Assembly: GCF_900129235.1 (NCBI RefSeq)
Contig: NZ_FQUV01000002.1
Location: 248,001-312,000, forward strand
Length of the DNA stretch: 64,000 nt
From: Litoreibacter ascidiaceicola
Lineage (GTDB): Bacteria > Pseudomonadota > Alphaproteobacteria > Rhodobacterales > Rhodobacteraceae
Direction: 5' to 3'
This document shows positions 18,574 to 26,171 of the stretch, one piece after another. A program made the position numbers and the translations under genes. The notes beneath the pieces were generated by a model that saw nothing but the letters and a program-made list of their open reading frames with translations, was not told the DNA's origin and ran no database searches. Each line of letters starts with the position of its first letter. Within the stretch, counting starts at the first letter, position 1.

Positions 18574-20046
18574 ATGACCGCTTTGATCCCAGTAGACTTC
18601 GCCGCCACCGACATTGATGCCATCAAGGACATGGAGGGTCGTCTGGCCATTTTCGTGCCCCCAGCGGGCACGCTCGATGCGACGGCCAAACGGGTCAACC
18701 GGTTGACCCGCGGCTCGATTGCCCGCGCGGTATCCGGTGATGCGTTTGAAAAGCTGGAAGACGGCGCGGCGATGGTTCTGTCCTATCCGGTGAATATCCC
18801 TGCCGAAGCAGTTATCATCGTAAAACTGGCGCGTCGCCCGACCGTGGGCGAGGCCCGCAAAGCGGGAGCTACGCTGGCAAAGCAAGCGGGAACGACCAAG
18901 GTCCATGCGTTGTGTGGCAACCTGCGCCGCGCCCACGAGTTGGCTTATGGCATGATCTTGCGCGCTTACGAGTATACCGACCAGAAAACCGCCGAAAAAA
19001 CCGCCCATGAGGGTGCTTCCTTTGTGGTCAATGCGCCCGACGATGTGAAAGCGGCGTTCGATGGACTGGACGCCTTGGCCGAAGGCGTATTCTTCACCCG
19101 TGACTTGGTGAACATGCCCGCAAACGTGCTGACCACGACCGAGTTCGCCAAGCAATTATCTGACCTGAAAGACCTTGGTCTTAAGGTCGAAGTGCTGGAG
19201 GAGAAAGACCTCGAGAAACTCGGCATGGGCTCTTTGCTTTGCGTGGGGCAAGGGTCCGACAGCCCGTCGAAGGTTGTTGTCATGGAATGGAACGGCGGCT
19301 CAAAAGGGGACAAGCCGTTTGCCTTCGTCGGCAAGGGCGTGGTCTTCGACACGGGCGGCATCTCGCTGAAGCCTGCCGCTGGCATGGAAGATATGACGAT
19401 GGATATGGGCGGTGCTGGCGTGGTCGCGGGCGTTATGAAAGCGATCGCAAAGCGTAAGGCCAAAGCAAATGTGGTTGGCCTTGTCGGATTGGTCGAAAAT
19501 ATGCCGTCGGGCAATGCCGTTCGTCCCGGTGACGTGGTAACCTCGATGAAAGGCGACACGATAGAGGTGATCAACACCGACGCCGAAGGCCGCTTGGTTC
19601 TGGCGGATGTGCTTTGGTATGCGCAAGAGCGGTTCGAGCCGCTGGGCATGATCAACCTCGCCACACTGACAGGGGCGATTGTCATCGGTCTGGGGCACGA
19701 GAATGCCGGCGTGTTCTCGAACAATGACGCGCTGGCCAATGCATTCCTGAAGGCTGCCAATGTCGAGGAGGAAGGCGCATGGCGGATGCCAATGGGCAAG
19801 GCCTATGACGATAAGCTGAAATCTCGGATCGCGGATATGCAGAACGTCGGTGGCCGCCCGGCAGGCTCCATCACCGCGGCGCAGTTCCTGCAACGCTTTG
19901 TGAAGCCGGAAACCCCATGGATTCATCTCGACATCGCAGGGGTGGCATCGGTGAAAGAAGAAACCAGTTTTGCACCCAAGGGGGCCACTGGTTGGGGTGT
20001 TCGTGCGTTGAACCGCCTGATCATGGACAACTTCGAGGGCGAGTAA
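18574..20046 (+). CDS. pepA: Leucyl aminopeptidase (M17 family)
   Basis: Cytosolic hexameric di-metal aminopeptidase. About 490 residues from ATG 18574 (MTALIPVDFAATD). The catalytic C-terminal domain shows VGKGVVFDTGGISLKP (Lys, Asp ligands) and the family signature NTDAEGRL. It is divergent from lptF and is followed by holC after 2 bp, the usual pepA-holC order. Confidence 0.95.
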   Translation: MTALIPVDFAATDIDAIKDMEGRLAIFVPPAGTLDATAKRVNRLTRGSIARAVSGDAFEKLEDGAAMVLSYPVNIPAEAVIIVKLARRPTVGEARKAGATLAKQAGTTKVHALCGNLRRAHELAYGMILRAYEYTDQKTAEKTAHEGASFVVNAPDDVKAAFDGLDALAEGVFFTRDLVNMPANVLTTTEFAKQLSDLKDLGLKVEVLEEKDLEKLGMGSLLCVGQGSDSPSKVVVMEWNGGSKGDKPFAFVGKGVVFDTGGISLKPAAGMEDMTMDMGGAGVVAGVMKAIAKRKAKANVVGLVGLVENMPSGNAVRPGDVVTSMKGDTIEVINTDAEGRLVLADVLWYAQERFEPLGMINLATLTGAIVIGLGHENAGVFSNNDALANAFLKAANVEEEGAWRMPMGKAYDDKLKSRIADMQNVGGRPAGSITAAQFLQRFVKPETPWIHLDIAGVASVKEETSFAPKGATGWGVRALNRLIMDNFEGE

Positions 20047-20048
20047 GC

Positions 20049-20510
20049 ATGGGAGCCGCCTTTTTCTACCACATGACCACGCAGCCCGTAGACGTGACCT
20101 TGCCCATGCTGTTGGGCAAGGCACGCGGGGCGGGGTGGCGTGTGGCGATCAGGGGCCGCGATGTCGAAAGACTGGATCATTTGGACGGGAAGCTGTGGGA
20201 AGCGGACGGGTTTCTTGCCCATGGTCGCGCAGGTGGTCCGCATGACGCGGAACAGCCGATTTTGTTGACCGATGCGGTCAAGGCACCGAACGGTGCAAGC
20301 TGTCTTGTCAGTCTCGATGGGGCAGAGATCGCGCCTGAAGAGGTCAATGGATCAGACCGCACGATGATCCTGTTCGACGGCAACGATGGTGATGCGGTTG
20401 CCCGCGCGCGCGAGCAATGGAAGGCGCTGACAACTGCCGGATGCGCGGCACAGTACTGGTCGCAAGAAAGCGGTCGTTGGGAGAAAAAAGCCGAAAGCGG
20501 CGAAGGTTAG
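20049..20510 (+). CDS. holC: DNA polymerase III chi subunit
   Basis: 153 residues from ATG 20049 (MGAAFFYHMTT). HolC links the clamp-loader psi subunit to SSB. The pattern FYHMTTQPVDVTLPMLLGKA, EADGFLAHG and QPILLTD fits the alphaproteobacterial form, and the tail ends QYWSQESGRWEKKA. It directly follows pepA and is convergent with the aspartic protease gene 1 bp away. Confidence 0.88.
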   Translation: MGAAFFYHMTTQPVDVTLPMLLGKARGAGWRVAIRGRDVERLDHLDGKLWEADGFLAHGRAGGPHDAEQPILLTDAVKAPNGASCLVSLDGAEIAPEEVNGSDRTMILFDGNDGDAVARAREQWKALTTAGCAAQYWSQESGRWEKKAESGEG

Positions 20511-20511
20511 G

Positions 20512-21090
20512 CTATCGCTCCAGCACCAAGGTATCGGGTGTGATTTCGACACGACCGAACCTGCGCAGGTAGGCCATGCCCAGCAGCGAGCTGTCCAGTT
20601 CACCTTCGTTAACGAACGCCCGAACTCTGCCCTCGTCCAATTCACCCAAGCGCACATTCTCCAATGTTACACGCGCGGTGCGGACCTCGCCATTCGCGGT
20701 GCTGGCGCGGCCCCCATAGATTAAAGCCTCTGTGTCGATCCCGACGCGCTCCGCATCTTCTTGGGTCAGCACAACGCTGCTTGCGCCGGTATCGACGATG
20801 AATTCCACCGGAACATCGCCCACATGCAACGTCAGGTGATAATGCCCGTCACTACGAACGGGCACCTCGATGCGTCCGTTCTCGAAAGTGCTTTGGCGGG
20901 GAAGGACGGTTTTGGACACGTCATTCCAAAGCCCGTAAGCGACGATGACGCCAACGAAAATGAAACCCCACAACGCGGCTTGACGCGCCATCTCGCCCAT
21001 TCGGGCGCGATTGGAAATCAAAAAATACCCCGCAATAACGGAGCCGAGCAGAACGAGGTAGATGAGGCGGGCGGTGTCTTCGCTATCCAT
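20512..21090 (-). CDS. Membrane-anchored retropepsin-like aspartic protease
   Basis: 192 residues. Two N-terminal membrane segments (LIYLVLLGSVIAGYFLIS and AALWGFIFVGVIVAYGL) precede a single retropepsin-like domain with the catalytic loop FIVDTGASSVVL and the ending SLLGMAYLRRFGRVEI. This matches the clan AA bacterial family (TIGR02281 type), related to the Rickettsia retropepsin-like proteases. A single lobe implies that a homodimer forms the active site. The substrate is not known. Confidence 0.87.
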   Translation of the reverse strand: MDSEDTARLIYLVLLGSVIAGYFLISNRARMGEMARQAALWGFIFVGVIVAYGLWNDVSKTVLPRQSTFENGRIEVPVRSDGHYHLTLHVGDVPVEFIVDTGASSVVLTQEDAERVGIDTEALIYGGRASTANGEVRTARVTLENVRLGELDEGRVRAFVNEGELDSSLLGMAYLRRFGRVEITPDTLVLER

Positions 21091-21111
21091 AGCATTAATA
21101 TAGGGGCTAGG

Positions 21112-21738
21112 TCAGGTGCCTGCCACCACTCCAAACTCGCGCAAGCCGTCTAGGACGAATTGTACCGACAGCGCCGCCAGCAACATCCCCATTAAACGCG
21201 TGATCACCTTGATCCCTGTGTCGCCGATAACGCGCTCCATCAGGCCTGCCATCAAGAACATGCCGAAGACAACGGCAAGCACGGACAGCATCACACCGTG
21301 CACAGCGGCCACATAGGTGAAGTCCGCGCCCGGTGTGCCGGTCAAAAGGATCATCGTCGCCAGCGCGCCCGGACCTGCAATCAAAGGCGTGGCCAGCGGG
21401 AAGACCGAAGGGTCTTCGTCTCCCGGGCCATCAGCCTGATCTTCACGGCGTTGGGTGCGACGCTCGAATAGCATGTCGAGCGCAGTCACGAACAATAGAA
21501 CGCCCCCCGAGATGCGGAAAGCCGCCATTGATATACCGATGAAGTCCAGAAGCGCCTCGCCTGCCAACCCGAACAGCGTCAGCAAAAATACCGCGACCAG
21601 ACACGACCGGATTGCGATCCTAAGGCGGTTGCGGAAATCCATGCCAGACGTAAGCGCCACGAAAAGCGGTGCGAGCCCGATCGGGTCGATCACCACGAAC
21701 AGGGTGACAAAGGCGGTGATTGCGACAGAGGGTTCCAT
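21112..21738 (-). CDS. MarC family integral membrane protein
   Basis: 208 residues with about six hydrophobic segments. The N-terminal signature FVTLFVVIDPIGLAPLFVAL, the ISGGVLLFVTALDML segment and the PLATPLIAGPGALATMILL motif are diagnostic of MarC/YchE. The family is predicted to be transport-related, but its substrate and function are not established. It lies 21 bp upstream of the retropepsin-like gene on the same strand, so co-transcription is likely. Confidence 0.9.
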   Translation of the reverse strand: MEPSVAITAFVTLFVVIDPIGLAPLFVALTSGMDFRNRLRIAIRSCLVAVFLLTLFGLAGEALLDFIGISMAAFRISGGVLLFVTALDMLFERRTQRREDQADGPGDEDPSVFPLATPLIAGPGALATMILLTGTPGADFTYVAAVHGVMLSVLAVVFGMFLMAGLMERVIGDTGIKVITRLMGMLLAALSVQFVLDGLREFGVVAGT

Positions 21739-21803
21739 TTCCTCGCCCTATATGTTTGTTTCACGAAGGAAAACCCTTTGTCGGCATATCTGGGAGAATT
21801 GAC

Positions 21804-22850
21804 ATGACGAATGTGATGGCAGGCGTGGTCCTGACGGGTCATGGCGGCCCTGATATGCTGGAATGGCGGGACGATATGGCTATTCCTACACCCAAACCCG
21901 ATGAGGTGCTGATCGAAGTGGCGGCCTCGTCGGTCAACAATACCGATATCAACACGCGGATAGGCTGGTATTCCCAGACCGTACGCGGGGCGACCGATGC
22001 GGTCAGCGAAACCTCGGACGCGGATGCGTCATGGTCTGGCACGCCCCTTGGCTTACCACGTATTCAGGGTGCTGATGTGTGTGGCCGGATTTCGCGGGTC
22101 GGGCGCGACATTGACCCGAACCGAATTGGCGAGCGAGTTTTAGTGCGGACCATGCAAAATCATGATGGCGCCGTGTGGACCATGGGTTCGGAATGCGATG
22201 GCGGCTTTGCCCAATTCTGCGTGGCACGCGCCCATGATGCCATTGTGGTGGACAGCAGTTGGAGCGATCTGGAACTGGCCACGCTTCCCTGCGCCTACTC
22301 CACGGCAGAGGGCATGTTGCAACGCGCATCCCTCAAGGCGGAGCGAGTGTTGATCACGGGAGCATCCGGCGGCGTTGGGGCTGCGGCAGTGCAATTGGCA
22401 AAAATGCGTGGGGCGCATGTGACTGGGGTTACAACACCTTCTAAAGCGAATGCCGTGCGAGAATTGGGTGCGGACGCAATCTTAACCCGCGATGAAACCC
22501 CGCCGCGCGGTGCATTCGATGTGCTGGTGGATTTGGTGGCCGGCCCCGGCTTTCCCGACATGCTCGACGGGTTGGCCGATTTCGGGCGCTACGTGTGCTC
22601 TGGTGCTATCGCAGGTCCGATTGTCGAGTTGGACGTGCGAAAGCTCTATCTGCGCGACCTGAGTTTCTTTGGGTCAACCTTTCAACCGGACAATATCATG
22701 CCCGATTTGATCGGTTATGTGGAGGCTGGGCGGTTGCGTCCGGCAGTGACCGCAACATTTCTGCTGCGAGACCTGAAGGCGGCCCAAGCGGCATTCGCTG
22801 CCAAAACACATGTCGGTAAAATCGCGATTGATGTGGCGGGCGGAACCTAG
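21804..22850 (+). CDS. Zinc-independent medium-chain dehydrogenase / quinone oxidoreductase-like
   Basis: 348 residues from ATG 21804 (MTNVMAGVVLTGHGGPDMLE; GGGAGAA upstream). GroES-like N-terminal domain (VLIEVAASSVNNTDINTR) followed by a Rossmann domain with ITGASGGVGAAAVQLAKMRGA. The catalytic zinc Cys and the four-Cys structural zinc lobe of alcohol dehydrogenases are absent, so it belongs to the quinone-oxidoreductase branch. Convergent with the ABC-F gene; the two stop codons overlap by two bases inside a stem-loop. The substrate is unknown. Confidence 0.88.
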   Translation: MTNVMAGVVLTGHGGPDMLEWRDDMAIPTPKPDEVLIEVAASSVNNTDINTRIGWYSQTVRGATDAVSETSDADASWSGTPLGLPRIQGADVCGRISRVGRDIDPNRIGERVLVRTMQNHDGAVWTMGSECDGGFAQFCVARAHDAIVVDSSWSDLELATLPCAYSTAEGMLQRASLKAERVLITGASGGVGAAAVQLAKMRGAHVTGVTTPSKANAVRELGADAILTRDETPPRGAFDVLVDLVAGPGFPDMLDGLADFGRYVCSGAIAGPIVELDVRKLYLRDLSFFGSTFQPDNIMPDLIGYVEAGRLRPAVTATFLLRDLKAAQAAFAAKTHVGKIAIDVAGGT

Positions 22851-22863
22851 CTTTCCGCCTTTT
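22839..22863. terminator. Terminator hairpin over overlapping convergent stops
   Basis: GGCGGAA (22839-22845) pairs with TTCCGCC (22853-22859) over a seven-base loop that contains both stop codons. TTTT follows on the plus strand (22860-22863), so it works best for the quinone-oxidoreductase-like gene and may also serve the ABC-F gene. Confidence 0.6.
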
Positions 22864-24688
22864 CCAGTTTGGACTGCGCCTTGACCCACATGGCCTCTGC
22901 TCGGTCCATGGCGTCCATGACCTCGGAATACTTCTTTTGCCAGACCGCGCGCTTGTCGGCCATGTGGTCTTCATAGACCTTCGGGTCGCCAAGACGCTTT
23001 GCCAACTCGTTCTGCATTTCCGACAGCTTGGCGACACGGGCCTCGCATTTCCGCACGTCCGAACGAAGGGCCAAGATGTCATCGCGTGATGCGGTCTTGG
23101 CCTTAGGCTTGTCTTTCTGGGGCTTCTCTGGTGGCGCCAGAAGCAGCTTTCGGTAGCTGGGCAGGTCGTCGTCATACGGGTTCACGCGACCGTCTTTGAC
23201 CAGCCACAAACGGTCGGCAACGAGGGACAGCAAGTGCATGTCGTGGGACACCAGAATGACCGCGCCGGAATAGGCGGTCAGCGCCTGCACCAAGGCCTCG
23301 CGGCTTTCGATATCAAGGTGGTTCGTCGGCTCATCGAGGATCAACAGATGCGGTGCGGGCAGGGTGGCCAATAGCAACGACAAGCGTGCCTTTTGCCCAC
23401 CGGAGAGACGACCCACTTCCGTGTCCGCCTGATCAGGGCCAAGGCCGAAGCTGGCAAGACGGGCGCGCAGCTTGGATTGCCCTTCATGGGCGCGTTCGCG
23501 GATAAGGTGTTCCAGCGGGGTTTCGTCAACGAAAAGCTCGTCCACTTGATGCTGGGCAAAGAAGCCGATGCGCAGTTTGTTGGAGGTCGACATGCGCCCT
23601 CCCATAACTTCAAGACGGTTCGATAACATCTTGGCAAGAGTGGACTTTCCCTCACCGTTCCGGCCCAGAAGCGCGATACGGTCGTCTTGGTCGATGCGCA
23701 GGTTCAGGTGGCTCAGAATGGCTTTGCCATCGTAGCCAACCGATGCGCTTTCGGTGCTGATGATCGGTGGTGACAGCTCTTCCGGTTCAGGGAAGGTAAA
23801 CACCACACGGGCCGCGTCTTCGGGGGCGGTGATTGTTTCCATCTTCTCCAGCATTTTCACGCGGGATTGGGCCTGCTTGGCCTTGGAAGCCTTGGCCTTG
23901 AAACGGTCAACAAAGGATTGAAGATGCGCGCGTTGCAAATCCTGCTTCTTGGCGGCCGCAGCCTGCACCGCACGGCGGGCAGCGCGTTGGCGGGCGAACT
24001 GGTCGTAGTTGCCGGAATAGAACGTCAGCTGTTTGTCTTCGAGGTGCAGGATACCGTTGACCGAGCGGTTCAAGAGTTCGCGGTCGTGCGAAATGATGAT
24101 GACCGTATGCGGATAGCGTGTCAGGTAATGCTCAAGCCACAACGCGCCTTCAAGATCGAGATAGTTGGTCGGCTCATCGAGCAGCAGCAGGTCTGGCTCG
24201 GAGAAAAGAACCGCGGCCAAAGCCACACGCATTCGCCAGCCTCCCGAGAAGTCGGAGCAGGGCCGGTGTGTTTCTTCGGGCGTGAAACCAAGACCGACCA
24301 AGATCGAGGAGGCCCGCGCTTCGGCGGACCAAGCGTCGATATCTACCAGACGGGTCTGGATGTCGGCGATGCGGTTGGGGTCTGTGGCCGTTTCGGCCTC
24401 GGCCATCAGGCTTGCGCGCTCTTTATCCGCGTTCAGAACGGTGTTGAGCAGCGAGACCTCGTTTGACGGCACTTCTTGGGCGATCCCGCCGATGCGGGCG
24501 CGGTCCGGCAAGGTGATTGCGCCACTCTCCAGAACCAGTTCACCACGGATCAATTTGAACAGGGTGGTTTTGCCCGTCCCGTTGCGCCCCACAAGGCCCA
24601 CTTTGTGACCCGTAGGGATATTGGCCGAGGCGCCCTCAAACAAGGAACGGCCTTCGACGGCGTAGCGGAGTTCTGACATGCTTAACAT
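22847..24688 (-). CDS. ABC-F family ATP-binding protein (YheS/Uup-like)
   Basis: Soluble ATPase with two ABC cassettes and no membrane domain, about 613 residues. ATG 24688 gives MLSMSELRYAVEGRSLFEGA, which aligns with the family start. Cassette 1: VGRNGTGKTT, signature FSGGWRMR, LLLDEPTNYLD. Cassette 2: LGRNGEGKST, signature LSGGQKAR, LILDEPTNHLD. A charged P-site-interacting linker lies between them (RAAAAKKQDLQ region), and a C-terminal coiled coil begins near KCEARVAKLSEMQNELAKRL. ABC-F proteins act at the ribosome. The YheS/Uup subtype is inferred from the tail. Confidence 0.92.
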   Translation of the reverse strand: MLSMSELRYAVEGRSLFEGASANIPTGHKVGLVGRNGTGKTTLFKLIRGELVLESGAITLPDRARIGGIAQEVPSNEVSLLNTVLNADKERASLMAEAETATDPNRIADIQTRLVDIDAWSAEARASSILVGLGFTPEETHRPCSDFSGGWRMRVALAAVLFSEPDLLLLDEPTNYLDLEGALWLEHYLTRYPHTVIIISHDRELLNRSVNGILHLEDKQLTFYSGNYDQFARQRAARRAVQAAAAKKQDLQRAHLQSFVDRFKAKASKAKQAQSRVKMLEKMETITAPEDAARVVFTFPEPEELSPPIISTESASVGYDGKAILSHLNLRIDQDDRIALLGRNGEGKSTLAKMLSNRLEVMGGRMSTSNKLRIGFFAQHQVDELFVDETPLEHLIRERAHEGQSKLRARLASFGLGPDQADTEVGRLSGGQKARLSLLLATLPAPHLLILDEPTNHLDIESREALVQALTAYSGAVILVSHDMHLLSLVADRLWLVKDGRVNPYDDDLPSYRKLLLAPPEKPQKDKPKAKTASRDDILALRSDVRKCEARVAKLSEMQNELAKRLGDPKVYEDHMADKRAVWQKKYSEVMDAMDRAEAMWVKAQSKLEKAES

Positions 24689-24794
24689 GCCCTGCGTTTC
24701 GCCTATGCGGGCAGGGGTGTCAATTGGGCGCTTTTCATGAGCAGACCACCATGCTAGGTGCGCCTCAAATTCACTCTTGGTAAGGACCCGCATC

Positions 24795-25217
24795 ATGGCT
24801 ATCCAACGCACATTCTCGATCATCAAACCAGACGCCACAAAACGCAACCTGACTGGCAAAATCGCTGCCAAGTTCGAAGAGGCCGGCCTGCGCATCGTTG
24901 CTTCCAAGCGCATTCAACTGACATTGGCCCAAGCGCAGCAGTTCTACGGTGTCCACTCCGAGCGCCCGTTCTTTGGCGAGTTGTGTGAGTTCATGATCTC
25001 CGAGCCGATCGTCGTTCAGGTTCTGGAAGGCGAAGACGCCATCGCGAAAAACCGCGAAGTCATGGGCGCAACCAACCCTGCGGACGCGGCAGACGGCACC
25101 ATCCGTAAAGAGTTCGCGCTGTCCATCGGCGAAAACTCCGTGCACGGCTCTGACGCGCCAGAGACCGCTGCAGAAGAAATCGCGTTCTTCTTCTCCGGCC
25201 TAGAGCTGGTTGGCTAA
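24795..25217 (+). CDS. ndk: Nucleoside diphosphate kinase
   Basis: Transfers phosphate from ATP to nucleoside diphosphates via a phosphohistidine. 140 residues from ATG 24795 ([22 protein letters not shown]). [17 protein letters not shown] and the active-site [12 protein letters not shown] (nucleophilic His) are intact. A strong terminator follows. Monocistronic by layout; divergent from the ABC-F gene. Confidence 0.97.
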   Translation: MAIQRTFSIIKPDATKRNLTGKIAAKFEEAGLRIVASKRIQLTLAQAQQFYGVHSERPFFGELCEFMISEPIVVQVLEGEDAIAKNREVMGATNPADAADGTIRKEFALSIGENSVHGSDAPETAAEEIAFFFSGLELVG

Positions 25218-25242
25218 GACTTCGGTCACAGAAATTTGGGGA

Positions 25243-25276
25243 AGGGCCGTGCAACTTCAGGTTGGGCGGCCTTTTT
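25243..25276. terminator. Intrinsic terminator after ndk
   Basis: AGGGCCG (25243-25249) pairs with CGGCCTT (25267-25273), seven pairs including one G-T, over a 17-base loop. A run of T (25272-25276) overlaps the stem end on the plus strand. It separates ndk from the convergent TfoX-C gene. Confidence 0.7.
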
Positions 25277-25283
25277 CTTTGCA

Positions 25284-25613
25284 CTAGCGACGCAGGCCAA
25301 CGCCAATCGCATCAAGATCAGCTTCTAACGCACTGATATTTTTGTTGAAATGCTTGGCCTTCAACGTATCAAACTTGACGCGAAGCGCATCTTTTTCCGC
25401 ACCTTTGCAATCGTTCCATGGTCTACCCTGAAGGGCCATAACCAAGACGTAATAGCCAATGAAATGAGGGCGGTCGCCGTTTTCCAGAAGCCTAGCGTAG
25501 GCCGCATCGGCTCCGAGGTCACGCAACGCCTCGGCTGACCGAATGCCCACTCGGGCCAAGCTGGCCTCGTAGGCGGGGCCAAGGTTGCGAATTGAAGAAA
25601 CAGACTCGGTCAT
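25284..25613 (-). CDS. TfoX C-terminal domain protein
   Basis: 109 residues matching only the C-terminal, helix-hairpin-helix-like domain of the TfoX/Sxy competence regulators: SSIRNLGPAYEASLARVGI, EALRDLGADAAYARLL, then GYYVLVMALQGRPWNDC. The N-terminal TfoX domain is absent. Stand-alone forms are common in alphaproteobacteria, and a link to competence is not shown. A 34-codon ORF ends 42 bp upstream, with a strong promoter ahead of it, so the two probably form one transcript. Confidence 0.85.
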   Translation of the reverse strand: MTESVSSIRNLGPAYEASLARVGIRSAEALRDLGADAAYARLLENGDRPHFIGYYVLVMALQGRPWNDCKGAEKDALRVKFDTLKAKHFNKNISALEADLDAIGVGLRR

Positions 25614-25655
25614 AGAACCTGCTTAGACTCATCGGTATCGCAGAGGAAAGGGCCT

Positions 25656-25760
25656 TTACAGGCTGGCCCAATCCGAAAAGCCGGCAGGCGGCGTTGGTCG
25701 CGGAGATTTGGTGTCCTGCGGCTGCGGGTTTGGAGTCGGGGGGGGTGCTTCATAGGCCAT
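25656..25760 (-). CDS. Putative 34-residue proline-rich small protein
   Basis: ATG 25760 to TAA 25656 encodes 34 residues, beginning MAYEAPPPTPNPQPQ and ending PPAGFSDWASL. Start evidence is strong: AGGAGG sits 8 bp upstream of the ATG, and a TTGACA-N17-TATGGT promoter lies about 45 bp further up. Nine of 34 residues are Pro; no membrane segment or Cys. It lies upstream of the TfoX-C gene on the same strand. I do not recognise a family. It may be a translated small protein or a leader peptide. Confidence 0.5.
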   Translation of the reverse strand: MAYEAPPPTPNPQPQDTKSPRPTPPAGFSDWASL

Positions 25761-25807
25761 TTTAGCGGCCTCCTATTTAAAAATTTAAACTAACTATGAA
25801 CAAATCC

Positions 25808-25836
25808 ACCATAGCACTTTGACGCTCGGGTGTCAA
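25808..25836 (-). promoter_or_regulatory. Sigma-70-type promoter for the small ORF and TfoX-C gene
   Basis: On the minus strand, -35 TTGACA (25836-25831) and -10 TATGGT (25813-25808) are separated by exactly 17 bp. The -35 overlaps an inverted repeat, TTTGAC/GTCAAA (25819-25837), which could be an operator. AGGAGG and the 34-codon ORF follow downstream. Confidence 0.6.
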
Positions 25837-25919
25837 AAATGAGGCGGAAATGTGACGGGGAGTTCAGGCAACAGTTAAGAATCACTATCGGCACGAATGC
25901 CTATGTGAACCGCAACATG

Positions 25920-25961
25920 TTGATAGGTTCGATAAGAAATACCCATATTTTGCAAATTTGC
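25920..25961 (+). promoter_or_regulatory. Candidate promoter and palindromic operator of the giant repeat-protein gene
   Basis: TTGATA (25920-25925) and CATATT (25944-25949) are 18 bp apart. A perfect 10-bp palindrome, GCAAATTTGC (25952-25961), sits where transcription would start. Matches to the -35/-10 consensus are moderate, so the assignment is tentative. Confidence 0.4.
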
Positions 25962-26171
25962 CACGGATTTCCCCCCTGTTCGAGGTCAATTAGCGATTGA
26001 GGGCCGTGCGTTCTTTTGCGAAACTGGCAGGAGCGGTCACAAAGAAATGGTCGCCGAGGCGGGTCGAATTATCCCAAGAACACGCGAGCAGGGCAAACCT
26101 TGTCGCAAAATCTCATTTTAAGGCGCGTGCTTTTGCGAGTGCGCGCAGCGTTTCGAGACGGGGACAATTGC
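25962..26171 (+). other. Leader upstream of the giant repeat protein
   Basis: About 210 bp between the candidate promoter and ATG 26172. An in-frame extension back to a TTG at 26016 is open, but its translation is basic and would bury the signal peptide, so it is taken as untranslated. No RNA gene or clear riboswitch was recognised. Confidence 0.4.

Noticed and set aside
26016-26171. Upstream TTG start extending the giant protein by 52 residues
   Set aside because: The extension is basic, has no ribosome site of note and would place a clear Sec signal peptide internally; ATG 26172 fits better.
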